A stretch of DNA of 64,000 bases from Sclerotinia nivalis (lineage: Eukaryota > Ascomycota > Leotiomycetes > Helotiales > Sclerotiniaceae), in the NCBI GenBank assembly GCA_029531795.1, contig JAPEIS010000002.1, forward strand, positions 2,666,001 through 2,730,000. Reading direction: 5' to 3'. The position numbers and the translations under genes were made by a program. This document shows positions 24,430-37,232 of the stretch, in pieces. The notes beneath the pieces were generated by a model. The model searched no databases. It saw nothing but the letters and a program-made list of their open reading frames with translations, and was not told where the DNA came from. Numbering within the stretch: the stretch's first letter is position 1; each line of letters opens with the position of its first letter.

Positions 24430-26682
24430 TGCGTTACTCTTTCTTTCTTTCGGCGCTTCTGCCCATCACATTCGCTCAATATCCACCTATTTCAAACCTT
24501 ACTAGAATAACTTCCCCAGTCGATGGGAATATCACCATTTCTTATAAAACACCACCAACAGGCACCTGCCAAACCGTTTTCGATTCTCAAGAACAATATA
24601 CAGGTTGGGTTAATATGCCGGGGAGCTATGCGACAAATACATTCTTTTGGTTTATCTCTGCGAGAGATCCTACAGATCAACTTACTATATGGTTAAATGG
24701 CGGGCCAGGCTCCAGCTCGATGATTGGACTTTTCAACGAAAATGGTCCTTGTGAGGTTATCAATGTGGCCCAGGGAAAGTTTGCGACGGAGGCTAGGGAT
24801 TGGGGTTGGGACAGAGGGTCTAATATGTTATATATTGATCAGGTATGCAGCATTTTGAGTTTGTCTCTATATCTTTTGATTAATTTAACGCGCACATCTC
24901 GAGGATTTCTTGTGCCAGTCAAGATATCTGGTGTCGATTGAAGCACAGAGCCATTAGTTACACTCTGATAGCTATGGTACGCTCTGAACTGTCTACGGGA
25001 GCATTGATTAAACACTATTGTTCTATTCTTTTCATGCATGCACCGCATCCAGTTCTCTAAGCTGACGTATACACCTGCAGCCGAATCAAGTCGGATTTTC
25101 ATACGATACGCCTACTAATTGTTCCCTCGACCTTCTTACAACAGATCTCTATACTCCACGGCAAACTCTTCCGAACTCGCAGCCCGCGGATACGTTTTTA
25201 AATGGAACATTCAGCTCTTTGAATGTGAACAATACAGCCAATACTACCCAGATAGCGGGAATGGCTATATGGCACATGCTTCAAGGATTTCTTGGAGCAT
25301 TTCCACAGTATGCTCCAAATAATAGGTCTGCTATGAATATTCATTTGTTCGCGGAGAGTTATGGTGGAAAGTATGGACCAGCTTTTGCGACCCTTTGGGA
25401 AGAGCAGAATGCGAAGCGCGCGAACGGCACCCTATCCCAGAGCAAAACCATTGATATTAAACTCAAATCACTTGGAATAATTAATGGTTGTGTGGATGAC
25501 CTAATTCAAGCCCCTTACTATCCCGACTTTGCAGTCAATAATACCTTTGGTCTCAGTGCCATCAATCCAACAAGGGCGAAACTGGCGACTGCAAACTTCT
25601 ATGCTTCTGGTGGCTGCAAGGATCTGATTACTCAATGTCGAACCGCCGTGGAAAGCCAGGATCCTACAAATAAGGGTAATGTTTCAAGTGTTAACAGTGC
25701 TTGTTCCAATGCGTATAATAGTTGTGTAACGAATGTGATGGAACCATATTATGACGCTGGAAGGAGTGTTTACGATATTTCTCATAATTTACCTGATTCA
25801 TTTCCACCTAGTACATACCTCGAATACCTCAATTCGGCCGATTTTCAATCTGCTATTGGTTCACCAGTCAATTACACCGAGACAAATTTTGAAGTCGTTT
25901 CTGCTTTCACATCCACCGGAGACTACGAGCGCAAATCTTACGTACCAGAAATAGCTGCGCTTGTGAAATCTGGGATTCATGTTGGATTGATGTATGGGGA
26001 CCGTGATTACATTTGCAATTGGTTTGGTGGTGAAGCCATATCTTTGGCTGTTGCAAAACAGGCTTCTTCAGAATATGCCTCGAAGTTTCCAGCTGCTGGC
26101 TACGCCCCCATTATAACCAACACTTCTTATATTGGCGGTGTTGTCCGGCAGTTTGGCAATCTCTCCTTCAGTCGGATTTACGATGCAGGTCACAGTATCC
26201 CAGCCTACCAACCCGAGACCGCCTTCCAGGTCTTTGCCCGAATCATAATGGGCACCTCTGTTTCAACGGGAGAAACGATCGACTTATCAGTGTACAATAC
26301 AACTGGTCCTCTCAATGCCACCCATACCACAAGTCTCCCAGCATCCCCCACAAATACATGCTATATCCGCAGCATCCCTGAAACATGCACAGAAGAGGAG
26401 AGAGATATGATCATTGCCGGAAAGGGTGCGATTATCAATGGAGTACTTTATAGTGATTCCTCGGATTACAGTGCTCCTACGAGTACAGTAACAGTAGCAA
26501 GCTCAGGAAGTGCTAGAACTGCATCAGTCACAACTACTACAGAAATCCTCACGGGCCTTTTTACCGCCACTGCAACACCCAGTCCCAGAAGATCTTTTGC
26601 GGTTCCAATGGCAAAAGTAGATTTCACGGTTTTGGTATCATCTATATTTGGCGCATTGGGACTTTCGTATTCCTTCATCTGA
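24429..26682 (+). CDS. Secreted serine carboxypeptidase (peptidase family S10)
   Basis: Two exons, 24429-24842 and 25081-26682 (intron 238 nt, GTATGC...CTGCAG), giving 671 aa. The N-terminus has a signal peptide (about residues 1-16, FFLSALLPITFA). S10 landmarks follow in order: WLNGGPGSSS substrate-binding loop; YIDQPNQVGFSYD spanning the splice junction; nucleophile serine in AESYGG at ~231 (the first residue is usually Gly); charge-relay Asp in GDRDYICNW at ~445; and His in DAGHSIPAYQP at ~508. Many N-x-S/T sites suggest glycosylation. After the catalytic domain comes a Ser/Thr-rich stretch and a hydrophobic C-terminus (VLVSSIFGALGLSYSFI), compatible with a GPI signal. It removes C-terminal residues from peptides at acid pH, outside the cell or at the cell surface. 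Confidence 0.92.
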
Positions 26683-27113
26683 GCATCATATATATGTACG
26701 CGGGGGAGTGGCATTTAGATGACTACATGTTTAACTTCTCCCCTCATCCTTCTGAGACAACTACACTATACTATACTTCTGGAAGATTTACAAGCAAAAT
26801 CGAACCTAAATTAATCGGTATTAGCATCAGTATCGACAACGGGCATGAGTATTGGGAAGAGGGCACCGAATTCGCGTCTTAACTCAGCTGCGCAACAACA
26901 ACCACATTGCATCACATCCTATCACATTGGCCACTCAAAAAATAGCTCGTCTAACTACCTGAAATGGCGTTATGGTAGTCGGCGAAATTTTCACTTCTAC
27001 GCTCCCATTTCATAAACAGTTAGTTGCATCTATGCAACTTGAAGCCTATACACAGAACAACACAATAGATGAATTTGAAGAGAAGCAAAATCAGATCGGA
27101 CCCTTATCTCTTT

Positions 27114-27125
27114 GGGGGGGGGGGG
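27114..27125. repeat. G12 homopolymer
   Basis: Twelve consecutive Gs followed by six Ts. Long G runs are unstable and error-prone to sequence, so the exact length should be treated with caution. Confidence 0.9.
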
Positions 27126-27569
27126 TTTTTTGATTCATTACCTTGAGAAATACTATACTGCATGAGTTAGATCTTTGGCACATTTTGTAATGGCTGGCTG
27201 GCTGAGGCGCTGACGGGCTGGATGCATGAATGAACGAATAGTTAGATGTATGGATGTATGGATGAATGCAATATACCCTACCATACCTATGTATGTACAT
27301 ACATACCGTATCATAGTTCATTGAAGGAAATTCCAAGCAGGTGTTTATTTTCTCATTTTGTCAATTTGTCTTAGTCTTGGGGACTACTTGGCTGGATAGT
27401 TTGCTTTGCTTTATTTTTGTTTGGGAATGGAAAGGACAGGATTTAAGGTTGATGAATAAGGAATAAGGAATGGATTCAGGGTTGAAGAATGAGGAATGAA
27501 ATATAATGAAATGAATATCTACTCAAAGTTGTGAACTCGTTTCTTTCGTGGTGAGGATCTCAGATCAGA

Positions 27570-27710
27570 TATATGATGATGAGAAAGAGAAAGAGAAAGA
27601 GAAAGAAAATGTGAAAGAGAAAGAAAGAAAGGGGATTCGATAGATTATGGGAGGAAGGCCGGGATGAATGAAGGAAAGGAAGGAAAGAAGGAAGGAAGGA
27701 GAAGTTAATA
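27570..27710. repeat. GAAAGA / GGAA purine-rich simple repeat
   Basis: Imperfect arrays of GAAAGA, then GGAAGGAAAG, all purines on the plus strand. It lies in the convergent 3' region of two genes. Confidence 0.75.
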
Positions 27711-28691
27711 GGATTATGATAGGGGGGATCATGTGTGTGAATGAAATGGGATGAATTGATTGAATTGATTGAATGGTTGAATACAGTAGTGTAATACAAT
27801 AAATATACTCGAGTGAGTAGAGAGAAGTTTATCTACCTATGAAGAGAAATGAAAGAAAAAAATGAACTTTATATTTGATGAACTTGAATTTTATACGAAA
27901 GTTTGGGGCATGGAATCTCCAGAGCTCTCTATCCACAGCATTTTCGATAGTCTACCTACATATGACACAGCGTATCACACCACGGCACATCAAATCAAAT
28001 CAAGAGAGTCAATAATAGGAATCCTAGCTTATCAATCTATTTTTATCATTTACTATTTATTATGCCACGGTATTATGCACATGTATGTAGGTAGGTACGT
28101 ATCTCTCTTTCTCTCCCCGGTCTCAGGATACTTTCCTCGATACCCAGAAAATCTAGATATCTATGCAATTTCTCAAATCTGCATCTGTATCTATATTATC
28201 TTGTGCCCTGCTTCTCAACTCTGCAGCTCCGCGGCTTCATCAATATCTCCATTTCCCTACAATCGTTTGTGAACAACTCCTGCAACAAGATTAAAGAAAT
28301 TAAAGTGGTGTAAAAGACAGAAAAGAATACCAACATGCTATCTTAATTTGCCATTGCTCGTAATTCATCGTAAATTCATCCATCCAGACAGACCCATTTG
28401 CGAACTCCATGGTGATAGGGTATCAAAATCGACGGGAGAGAAGCAAAAAAAGACACAAGAAAATAAAAGCAGACCATATTTCCCCCCTCCCTAGTGTATT
28501 TGAACATTCCATTCCATCCCAAAATTTCGCCTTGTTTTGATTCTGCTCGCTATGCCAATTCGTGCAAAGAAAGAGAGAGGACCAGCCAAATCGTAATCAT
28601 GAGCTTCCCAAGACGCCTCATAACTATTGTACATTCATTTCGAAAAAGCAATCGAGCACGTATGAGAGTCAAAGGAGAATTCTCAATTACC

Positions 28692-31600
28692 TCAGACACC
28701 GAAAAGAAAAGCCAATTGCCTCTCATCCAGTCTCCCAACGGTCTTCATAGCACCTTCATCGAGTGCAGACTCCACCAACTCCTTCTTCTGCTTTTGCAAC
28801 GCCATAATACGATCTTCAACTGTATCCTTTATCAAAATTCGATGGACCTGAACCGATTTCATTTGCCCAATGCGATGAGCACGGTCTACTGCTTGCATTT
28901 CAATGAATGGATTCCAGAAAGGGTCAAGGATAATAACTCGAGATGCGGCGACAAGATTGAGCCCCGCGTTACCGGCTTTGAGAGAAATGAGCATGATATT
29001 ACAATCAGGTTTGTTCGTGAATTGCTTGATTGCATCGTCTCGGCGTTTTGCATTTATGCTACCATCATAACGCTCGCATTTCCAACCCTTTTCTCCAATA
29101 GGCACCTGAAGAAGATCGAGAAAGGTTACAAATTGACTGAAGATGATTGTCTTCTCGCCTTCTGTTTGAAATTTCTCGAGAAGTTCCACGCATTTATCGA
29201 CTTTGGCTGACGATTGCCAATTCTTTCGAAGATATCTCATGTACTTCTTGTGGCCTGCAATAGATCTGGAAGCCTCTTTCTTCATCATGGCAATCGAAAG
29301 ATGCTGCTTCTGCTTTTCGACCTTTTTACCTTTACCCTTATTTCTCTTCTCCTTGTTCTTAGATTTGGTTTTGGACTTCGACTTTGGCTTGGATTTGAGA
29401 ACCTCCAATTCAAGATCATCAAGATCATCCAGTTCATCAATTTCATCATCACCTTGCTCAGCCTCATCATCCTCGATATCATCAGGCACAATGAAACCGT
29501 CCAAGTTGCCATTTTCGTCAACATCATCATGTTTAGTATCGATATCAGAGTCAGAATCCGTGTCGCTGTCACTATCGGTGCTTTCATCACTAAGGTCGCT
29601 GACGTTGTCGACATTCTTTTCCTCCTCGAGCTTAACCGGCGGCATGTGTGCCTTCTTGAAAGTTCTGTAGTCAATAAGATTTGCCATGTCAAGCTTCCCA
29701 CGACAACTTGGACATTTAACTGTGGCGCGACCTTCATCATTGCCTTGCGCTTCTTGCTTCGCTTTCTCGGATATCAACATCAAGCAATCGTGGCAATTAT
29801 CGTGTCCACAAGGGATGATGATACTGGGATTTGGGGTTGCATCGTAGCATATATTGCACTTGAGATGTTAGCTAAGACATTTCCAGATCAATACCAATCA
29901 ACTTACTTCGAACCCATCTGCAGCAAGTAGTCTCGACACCACATCTGGTTCGAGGGCTAAGGCACGTTCAATCATCTGATCCTCCGTGAGCTCTGCCGAG
30001 CCGGCTGCTGCTTCAAAATCAATAATCAAATGAGGGTGGCAACAACATTGTCTAAGGCGAAGTAGCAAGACAAGGATATTCGAGTAATTCTTCCCAACCG
30101 TTCCAGCCTTTCTGTACTTATTGAATTGAAGCTGGGTCTTATCCCTGAGAGATTCGTAGAACTCCCACTCATCTTTGCTAAAAACAACATGATCAATTTC
30201 TTCGACTTTTGGTGGTAAGACGATAATAGGTTTCCCATCAATCTCAGATTTCTTCGTCCTTCGGAGAAGAATGGCCTTCAAAACACCTTGTAAGCGTTGC
30301 ATGGTTCTCTGAATATGTATATCTGAGTGACTTCCCTTCGAAAGACAGCCGAAATCCTATCACTGTCAACAAAATACTCCAGTTTGCGAACCAGGCCTTA
30401 TACGTACTTTGACAAAAGAGGACCAATTGTTGTAAGGTCGGATACGCAAAAACTTGATCAACGAATACAGTTCCATAATGTTGTTCATCATCGGTGTACC
30501 GGTGAGGCAAAACCTAGTCAGGGCTTTTAATCTACAAGCCGAAGACGCTGCTTTGGTGCTTTTGTTCTTGATGCATTGTGCTTCGTCGAGGATCACACGA
30601 TAGAATCTGCTCTTCGGACCCAAAAAAGGAAAATCCTTGGCCATTTGTTTCGCGTCTGGGTCGACAATTCCCTCCTGCTTGCATTCCTCTTCGAACTTCA
30701 AAAGGCGAGTATATTCTGCACCCAGAGTCCCATAAGTTGTCAGGACTACATCATATTGTCGAAGTTCATCCCAAGTCGCTTTCTTGCTGTTTCCATGGGC
30801 CATGTAGACGCTTGGTTTATGCGCCGGCAATGTCTTCGTATCTATTTCGCTACCCCATTGACGGATAAGCGCAACAGGCGCAGCTATTAATGTAGTCTAA
30901 CTGTTATCAGCAGATGGCCATTATGTTTTGCCAAACGACATACCTTGCAAGCACGGTCGGCTGATGGTCGTGACAATATGAGTGACAAGGTACTGATTGT
31001 TTTGCCTAGACCCATATCGTCTGCTAAAATACCTCCCTTGTTAGTACCCTCCTCCATTTGTTTTAACCATGTCAAAGCAATTTTTTGGTGCTCATACTAA
31101 TCTCAAGTTAGCAAGAACTCCTAATAGACTCCAATGATGGCTGGACTTACCAAGGGATATCTTAATCCTTCAGGGGTTCCCTCTCGGCTTTCCAGCGGAA
31201 TTTCAATCTCAGCTTTAATGTTCTCCAACAAGTCTTTGATCTCCTTTTCTGTTTTTCTCGGATCGTTGATGATGTGATCCATTTGATCCGTCATCTCAGC
31301 GGTATATGAGGACCGATCGAAAAGGCCAAAACCCGGTCCAAAGTCTGAAAAATTGCCCATGTTACCTACCGTGCCTCGTTGTAGGGAGTTGAAATTAGTT
31401 GTACCCATGCCATATTCTGGTAAAGAGTCGATAGTGAAACCCGAGCTTGCGCCATGCATACTGGTACTCGGATGCGCACAATGCATGCTTCCAGGGAATG
31501 ATCCTGGATGATCATTTCCTGGAAGAGAGTGCGATTGATCATGAAGAGCCATCGTGGTATTAGGGCGACCAAAGCCGTGCATGCCAGAGGTATCTGAACT

Positions 31601-33329
31601 GTTGAGCGTGGTGGTTGAGGGTTTATTGTTCATGGAGAATCCTGGATGTGTAGTATTCATATCGTTGGGAGCATTCCGGGTTCCATGCCTCGCCCACGTG
31701 GGCAAAGAATTACTGCGCTCGCCTAGCCGACTTGTATTATTCATTCCATTAACAGAGCTTACTGCCAAGCCAGATAATCTACGATTGTTTTCGTGTAGAT
31801 GATTCTGCCGGCTAGTGTTTGGGCGACTAAGAGCACTCTCTCCTAAAGCGCGGGTGTCCGGTGAATAAATTGAACCTTGATGACTATAAGCGTTCGCTGT
31901 CTTCGAAGCTGTGGCTCTCTGTCGACCATTATCTTTAAATGCCGAAGAGTCAATGATTTCAAGCTCTGAATCACTAGCGGACTCTTCAATATAGGCACCA
32001 GGGATCGTTGATGTTGGCATTGATGTAAAACTGGGGTTCGTGGCAGTAGGAGCCCCTTCCTGATGTATACCACTGGCTCCACCAAAGCCTGTGCTAGAGA
32101 ATTCTAAAGGTTGAAAGTAAGTTGATGTTTGTGGCTCGGCTTTAACAACTGGATTAGAAGCCTTTTTCCAAGGAAGACTTCTAGTCGAGGAACTGCCAGC
32201 ATGGGAACCATAAGCATTTGACATAGCGGAGGATTCAGCTGTAGGATTTTCGCGAGAGGTAGAAGCTTGTGACTGGACTCCTAACATTTTATTGAAGGCC
32301 GAAGGCTTCGAGCTAGTGATTGGAGTGCTTGAGACGAAATTATTTGAATTTGCAAGGGTACTAGCAAACTCTGCATCTTTTCTCTCCCGCTGTAATCTTT
32401 GTTCTTCCTGTCTCTGAAGTATGGCGTAGGAAGGGTCAAAGATTATATCATCATCCCTAAAAGTTCAACGTATTAGTATATACATTCTGCTTGTTACTTT
32501 AGATCCAACGAAAAATCCATGAGTTTAATTGTTGACTAAGGAGTGAGGGACAGACATAGTGAGGTCAAAGTAGCCATCATCAATTGCAGTATATCCATAC
32601 CCTGAGCTTCCCGAAGGAGTTGTTACACCTGTCGCAAAAGGACTCGGTGTTGTTCGACGAGATTTGATTTCTTCAAAAGGTACAAATGCATCTAGATGCT
32701 TGCTATGGCTGCGCTTTCGAGTAGGTAGGTCGACTCGAGTTGAACCGGAAAATTCAGCCATCGATGCTCCAGAACCAGGTGTCGAAGCTGTGGAGGAAAA
32801 CGACTCCATTGACTCGCCTTCTTCCTTTACTGTAGGGAAAGTTAATACTGATTGTCAAATCTACTTGAAAATAGGGCATGGAAAAGCGTAATATAATACG
32901 ACAAGAATTCCTCAATACTAGTAGAAGAAAATTTGGAGGCGGATGAAAAGTGTGAGTGAATTGACCGCCATAGCCTTGTGCAAAAAGTAAAAGAATCGGA
33001 TGAAACTAACATTGATAGCCACCATTGCTTCCCCGCCCATGTGTGTTGTCCATCCTTGAATGACCTATACCAGACGGACGTCCACTCGAGTTATCATGCG
33101 AAATAGAAGGTGCTCGAGTGTGTGTGGATAAGGCGGCTTGAATGCTCGAGAGGTTTTTGAGTTGTTTTTGAAGACTGACAATCTCAGCCTCAATTTCTGC
33201 TTTGCGCGATGATTGATCTTCTGCAGAATCGTCCAAGGAAATTAACAAAACTCTTTGGAAGTTTATTTCTTCATTGAGATTTGCAATTGTATTGGAATGA
33301 TCAGTAGCCGATGGAGGTTGCTGTGACAT
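28692..33329 (-). CDS. ULS1: SNF2-family translocase with inserted RING finger (Uls1-type)
   Basis: Seven exons: 33329-33011, 32829-32556, 32456-31151, 31096-30944, 30896-30408, 30356-29907 and 29858-28692, giving 1385 aa with continuous frame. The N-terminal ~630 residues are Ser/Asn-rich with a coiled-coil start. The motor follows: Walker A ADDMGLGKT at ~658-666, APVALIRQW, Walker B LDEAQ and SSLARL-like lobe 1 motifs. A C3HC4 RING (CNICYDA...CGHDNCHDC...CPSC, ~998-1045) sits between the two lobes. A very acidic then Lys-rich insertion precedes helicase motifs V/VI (LKAGNAGLNL, QAVDRAHRIGQ). No HIRAN domain is seen, so Rad5 is less likely; lobe-RING-lobe with a long N-terminus fits Uls1/Ris1, a nuclear SUMO-targeted translocase-ligase. 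SELEIID at ~362-368 could be a SUMO-interacting motif. Intron 2 uses a weak donor (GTCTGT). Confidence 0.88.
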
Positions 33330-36300
33330 GGTGAATGGGGAGATGTCCTAATGTGTCGGGGAATTATTGAAAGTGCAGCACTGCACCACAAGGCTTTGAA
33401 AATTGTTGGTAGGTATCCTTCCTATGCGTTTACCCGGGGGACCATACGTGTTCCCACGTATATTTTTATAACATGTAATACGGGTTACAAATTAAAAGAA
33501 CATTAGTTAAAGAACAGATAGGTAAGTGGAAGTAGAAGGAGAAGGAGAAACAGAAGTAGAGGTAGAAGAAAGATGGTTGAAAAGATTGATGGGTTTAAGA
33601 TGAAAAGAAAGGTCGACGACAGAGGGAGTACGCGTGTGAGCGTGAATATGAGCGCGTACCAGTAGGTAGGTAGGTACTAGGTAGTTATTGAGTGCCTCCA
33701 GCTGCTGTAGTTCATTCCCATTACTTCTTTGGATTTAGTTCATTTATTTCCCCCGCTTAAAACGCAGGAACATTTCTTATCGATTAACAAGAGCCCACCC
33801 GAATTGCCGAATCAGTCCTGATAAGAAAAGGTTTAAGGTTAATTGTGGAGATGAAGGAGATGAGGAGGGAGATTTGAGATCATTTGGGATTAGGTTTGTA
33901 TTTCTCTATTATATCATATCATATCATATCATAATTACCACGCCGATGGACTTAACAAATTAAATAAATCGCACATCAAAATAAGATCCCAGATCAGCAT
34001 TTACTTAACCTTGAAGGAACAATTGGTTGTCGTTATAAGACCCAAAAACACTGCCTTGCCTATTCATACAATATCTACAAATGCGTTGCACAATACATCC
34101 AAATTGGTCAAGATGTTACAATCCAAGACTTTAACGAATTCCTCAATATGTATTTCGTCCATTCAAAATTCCGGAGTCTATTCTACGTTACAGTTCATGG
34201 ATCAAATCTCACCCAGCTTTGTTATGCAATTGATCTTCCGCATTGTACAAAAGAGGGGCAGCCTTATTGTTTCCATTCCGGGGTTTGCAATACAACAACC
34301 AATCCTGATGGCCTTAAGATAGAGCTACTACTCAGGTATCCAGCTCGAGCCTCGATAAATGTGGTACGAAACCTTCTATTTCTCGGGGAATTGTGTCTAA
34401 TCTTGTACTTCACATATACACATCTGCATACCCTTCCTATAGTTTAAGACCCCGAAGAACGGTATGCAGTCTTTACAGCAAGTATCCTTTCCTTCCAACA
34501 AACCAGCTCTTTATGCTTTACTGCAGGCCAGGTTACCGCTGGGCTCCAGATACATTGACGGAGCCTCACGTCCTCCAATAACCACGATCAAGCCTTATAC
34601 CTTCCGATTTCATTCGATATTATGTAGTACACACTAATTCGGTACATTCAGTCATCATCAAATTCCGACTGGTGGATTTTGAAGCTAAAAAGTTACATTG
34701 AAAGAAAAGTAAGCCTACGCGACAGGCGTACGGAGGAACCGTATGTCTATGAAGAGAGAATGGCTTTCAAATCACTGCCCTTTTCTAAAGAATGAACGTT
34801 TCTAAGATTGGGAGGGAAATTATTCCAATCCGAACAATGACTCTTAAGGCAAGTATTGTTGACTCTCATCTGGTTCGTCCTTCCTCGTGGTCAGCAATCA
34901 GATGAATCGAACGAACGCCCCACCTGAATCCATCATCACATTTCGGTATCACGAGAACAGGACACGAGAGAAAAAGAGGACGAGCGACTCAAATATTTCA
35001 CACTAGTTGTACCCAGATGGCTGGTCTTAACTGTTGGATACAAAATTCGCACCTAGGAAGGCAACAATCCGCATCTATGACTCTGATGCAATGTTATTGA
35101 CAATTGAAATTACAAGTAGGCTATGGTTTGTGGCTTATGTGCGTAAAGAGGGGACATTTCACAATACCCCGGCGGCTTGAGTAACCAACCATCAAACCTT
35201 TGTACTCCACTATTCCGTACAAGTTTCAAGTCTCAAGTCAGTGTAACGGATGGTCCGCTGCGGGAGTGCCCAGGTCGCGAGACCAACAAAAGCTTCATGA
35301 GTCTAAAGAGAAGCTCAGCCTCTGTCTTCTGTCTTTACTACCAACAAGCTATCAACTGAAACGCCTTTACTCACTAATGAAGGAATGATCATGCAAGAAG
35401 AAACTTAACAACTGTTCTTGTAGGATTTACCCACAATTCGAATAGGGAAATATCTTCAATGCATATGATGTTGGCGGCAATTATGTTCACCTAATTCGGT
35501 TTTCAAGCGCAGCCCCATTTGAGCCCCTCAAATCAAAGATTCCACACTTTGGTTGGAACATGAGTTATTCTGCTATTTTAGATCTTTTTGGATTTGAACA
35601 ACACTGAAGGACGGTTTGAAGGGCGGCTCAGTAGACCTTTACATCGACCTTTTTAGCCAGGAACCAGAGCCGCCGCTGTTAGTGACCAACAGACCCAATT
35701 CCGAGTCTTTACTTAACTTATTTATTACTACAGCGAACAAAACTCAAAACTCTTTTCTATGTGACTTCAACCTCCTATTTTATCTTTTTAACGTCATGAC
35801 CCTTTTTTCCTTCTGAAATTCTCATGCTCTTCCTCTTCCCCCATCGAACCATATTTATTATATTATATTAGAAACTTGGGCTCAAACGATAATATTCAAC
35901 CCAACATCTAAAGTCAAGGAATAACCTTACACTCCACTCATATTATACTTTCTTACCAACCGACCTCTTATTATTTTATTCTTGGGATTGTTCTCACGAT
36001 ATCACGAGTTTATACGAATTTCCTGTCTATTTTTCTTATTTTCCTTCATCGAATCATTTACCCTACCTTATTTTCGATTTTACATCCCATCCCACTCCAA
36101 AAAAGTATCAGCCAGTCGTGGTGGATATCTGCACAATTACATCAGACTTGAATTCGACCGAGTAGCACTATCACCAAAATAATTCACGATTCACGAAAGA
36201 CCTTGATATCCCAATTGTTTGATTATTATCCAGTCCAAGAATTCCAATACTTTAATCAACTTTTTTCACTCTTTTTCTTCTTCACCAACCAATTAAATGA

Positions 36301-36339
36301 AATAGGAAATCTACAGGTTTCATATTTCATATAACGGGA

Positions 36340-36442
36340 AAAGAGAGAAAAAGAGAAGAGAAGAAGCGGGAAAAAGAAAGAGAAGGAGAGGGAAAGAGAG
36401 AGGGAAAGAGAAAGGGAAAGAGAAAAAGAAAAGAAAAAGAAT
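36340..36442. repeat. GAGAAAGGGAAAGAGA purine tract
   Basis: About 100 bp almost entirely of A and G on the plus strand, with GGGAAAGAGA units. It lies ~0.8 kb upstream of the DUF8035-like ATG and could fall in the promoter or 5' UTR. Confidence 0.75.
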
Positions 36443-36764
36443 ACCTAATTTCCATGATTTTCTCTCTTTTTCAACCTATGACAGCAAAGTATTGACAACA
36501 AAAATATTTCACCACTCCAATAGATTGAAAGTTCTCATATGCAGGATCCCCCACCAACAATTTTTCAGCTTTATATCGCTTCTTATCGTTTTACGCTTCT
36601 AGATCACAAAAATTGAAGAAACTCAAGGAAAATTTACTACAACCCACCTAAATAAGATCTCATAGCCGCTCCCCACCTTGAGTCTTACTCACCGGTAAAA
36701 AAGCTCACCATCCATTCATCCAAGCTGGGCATCCACCTGGGCATCCACTGGGATTGATTTACGA

Positions 36765-36865
36765 ACCTTACCACCCTTACCACATTTTACCACCCTTACC
36801 ACATTTTACCACCCTTACCACCTTTTACCCTTTTACCACCTTTACCACCTTTTATCACCTTACCA
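36765..36865. repeat. CCACCCTTACCACATTTTA degenerate tandem
   Basis: Imperfect copies of a 19-bp unit CCACCCTTACCACATTTTA, grading into CCTTTTACCA units. Pyrimidine-rich, in the presumed leader of the downstream gene. Confidence 0.75.
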
Positions 36866-37232
36866 TTTATTCACGAGCCAATTCCAGATACCCAAATCAG
36901 CCCAACCGAAGCCAGCCCCTCCAAGTAGCTCGTCATCCCATCTTTTCACTTCTATTACCTTCATCCACCATCATTGACGGTATACAAAACCTGTCCATCT
37001 TCCAGCCTCGTTCTTTTTCTTCCTTCGAATTTCGATTTTCGATTTTCTCTTACTTTTGGTTCTTCACTTTCATATCTACCAACAGTTACACCATTTTACT
37101 GCGTAGATACTAAAACTGATTCCATCTTTACCAAACGAGGTTGTATCTTCGATCGAAATCACCTAAATATTCCACCATTTCGAAATACAACAGAATCAGC
37201 AAGAAGAATATCAATAAAACAATTCAACAAAT

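Larger units (their letters stand above)
26683..28691. other. Convergent intergenic region, carboxypeptidase / SNF2 gene
   Basis: 2.0 kb between converging genes. No gene is supported; a 136-codon plus-strand frame (27862-28272) is low in recognisable features and probably spurious. It contains a 12-G homopolymer (27114-27125) followed by six Ts, and a GAAAGAGAAAGA purine array at ~27580-27635 with related GGAAGGAAGG sequence to ~27705. Confidence 0.5.
33330..37232. other. 3.9-kb divergent intergenic region
   Basis: Separates the SNF2/RING gene (minus) and the DUF8035-like gene (plus). No supported gene; frames of up to ~120 codons lack domains and the longest (36754-37113) is built on a TTTACCACC repeat. 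It has an ATCAT array (33909-33934), purine-rich GAAAGAGA sequence (36340-36440) and a pyrimidine-rich leader before 37233. The right ~1 kb looks like a long 5' UTR/promoter. Confidence 0.5.

Noticed and set aside
27862..28272. 136-codon plus-strand ORF
   Set aside because: Length is within reach of chance in a 2-kb gap, and no domain, signal peptide or splice context was found.
29203..29930. Plus-strand ORFs of 155 and 238 codons
   Set aside because: Antisense to the acidic and lysine-rich insert and RING of the SNF2 gene, whose exons are strongly supported.
36754..37113. 119-codon plus-strand ORF
   Set aside because: Largely the translation of the TTTACCACC repeat and pyrimidine-rich leader upstream of the DUF8035-like gene.
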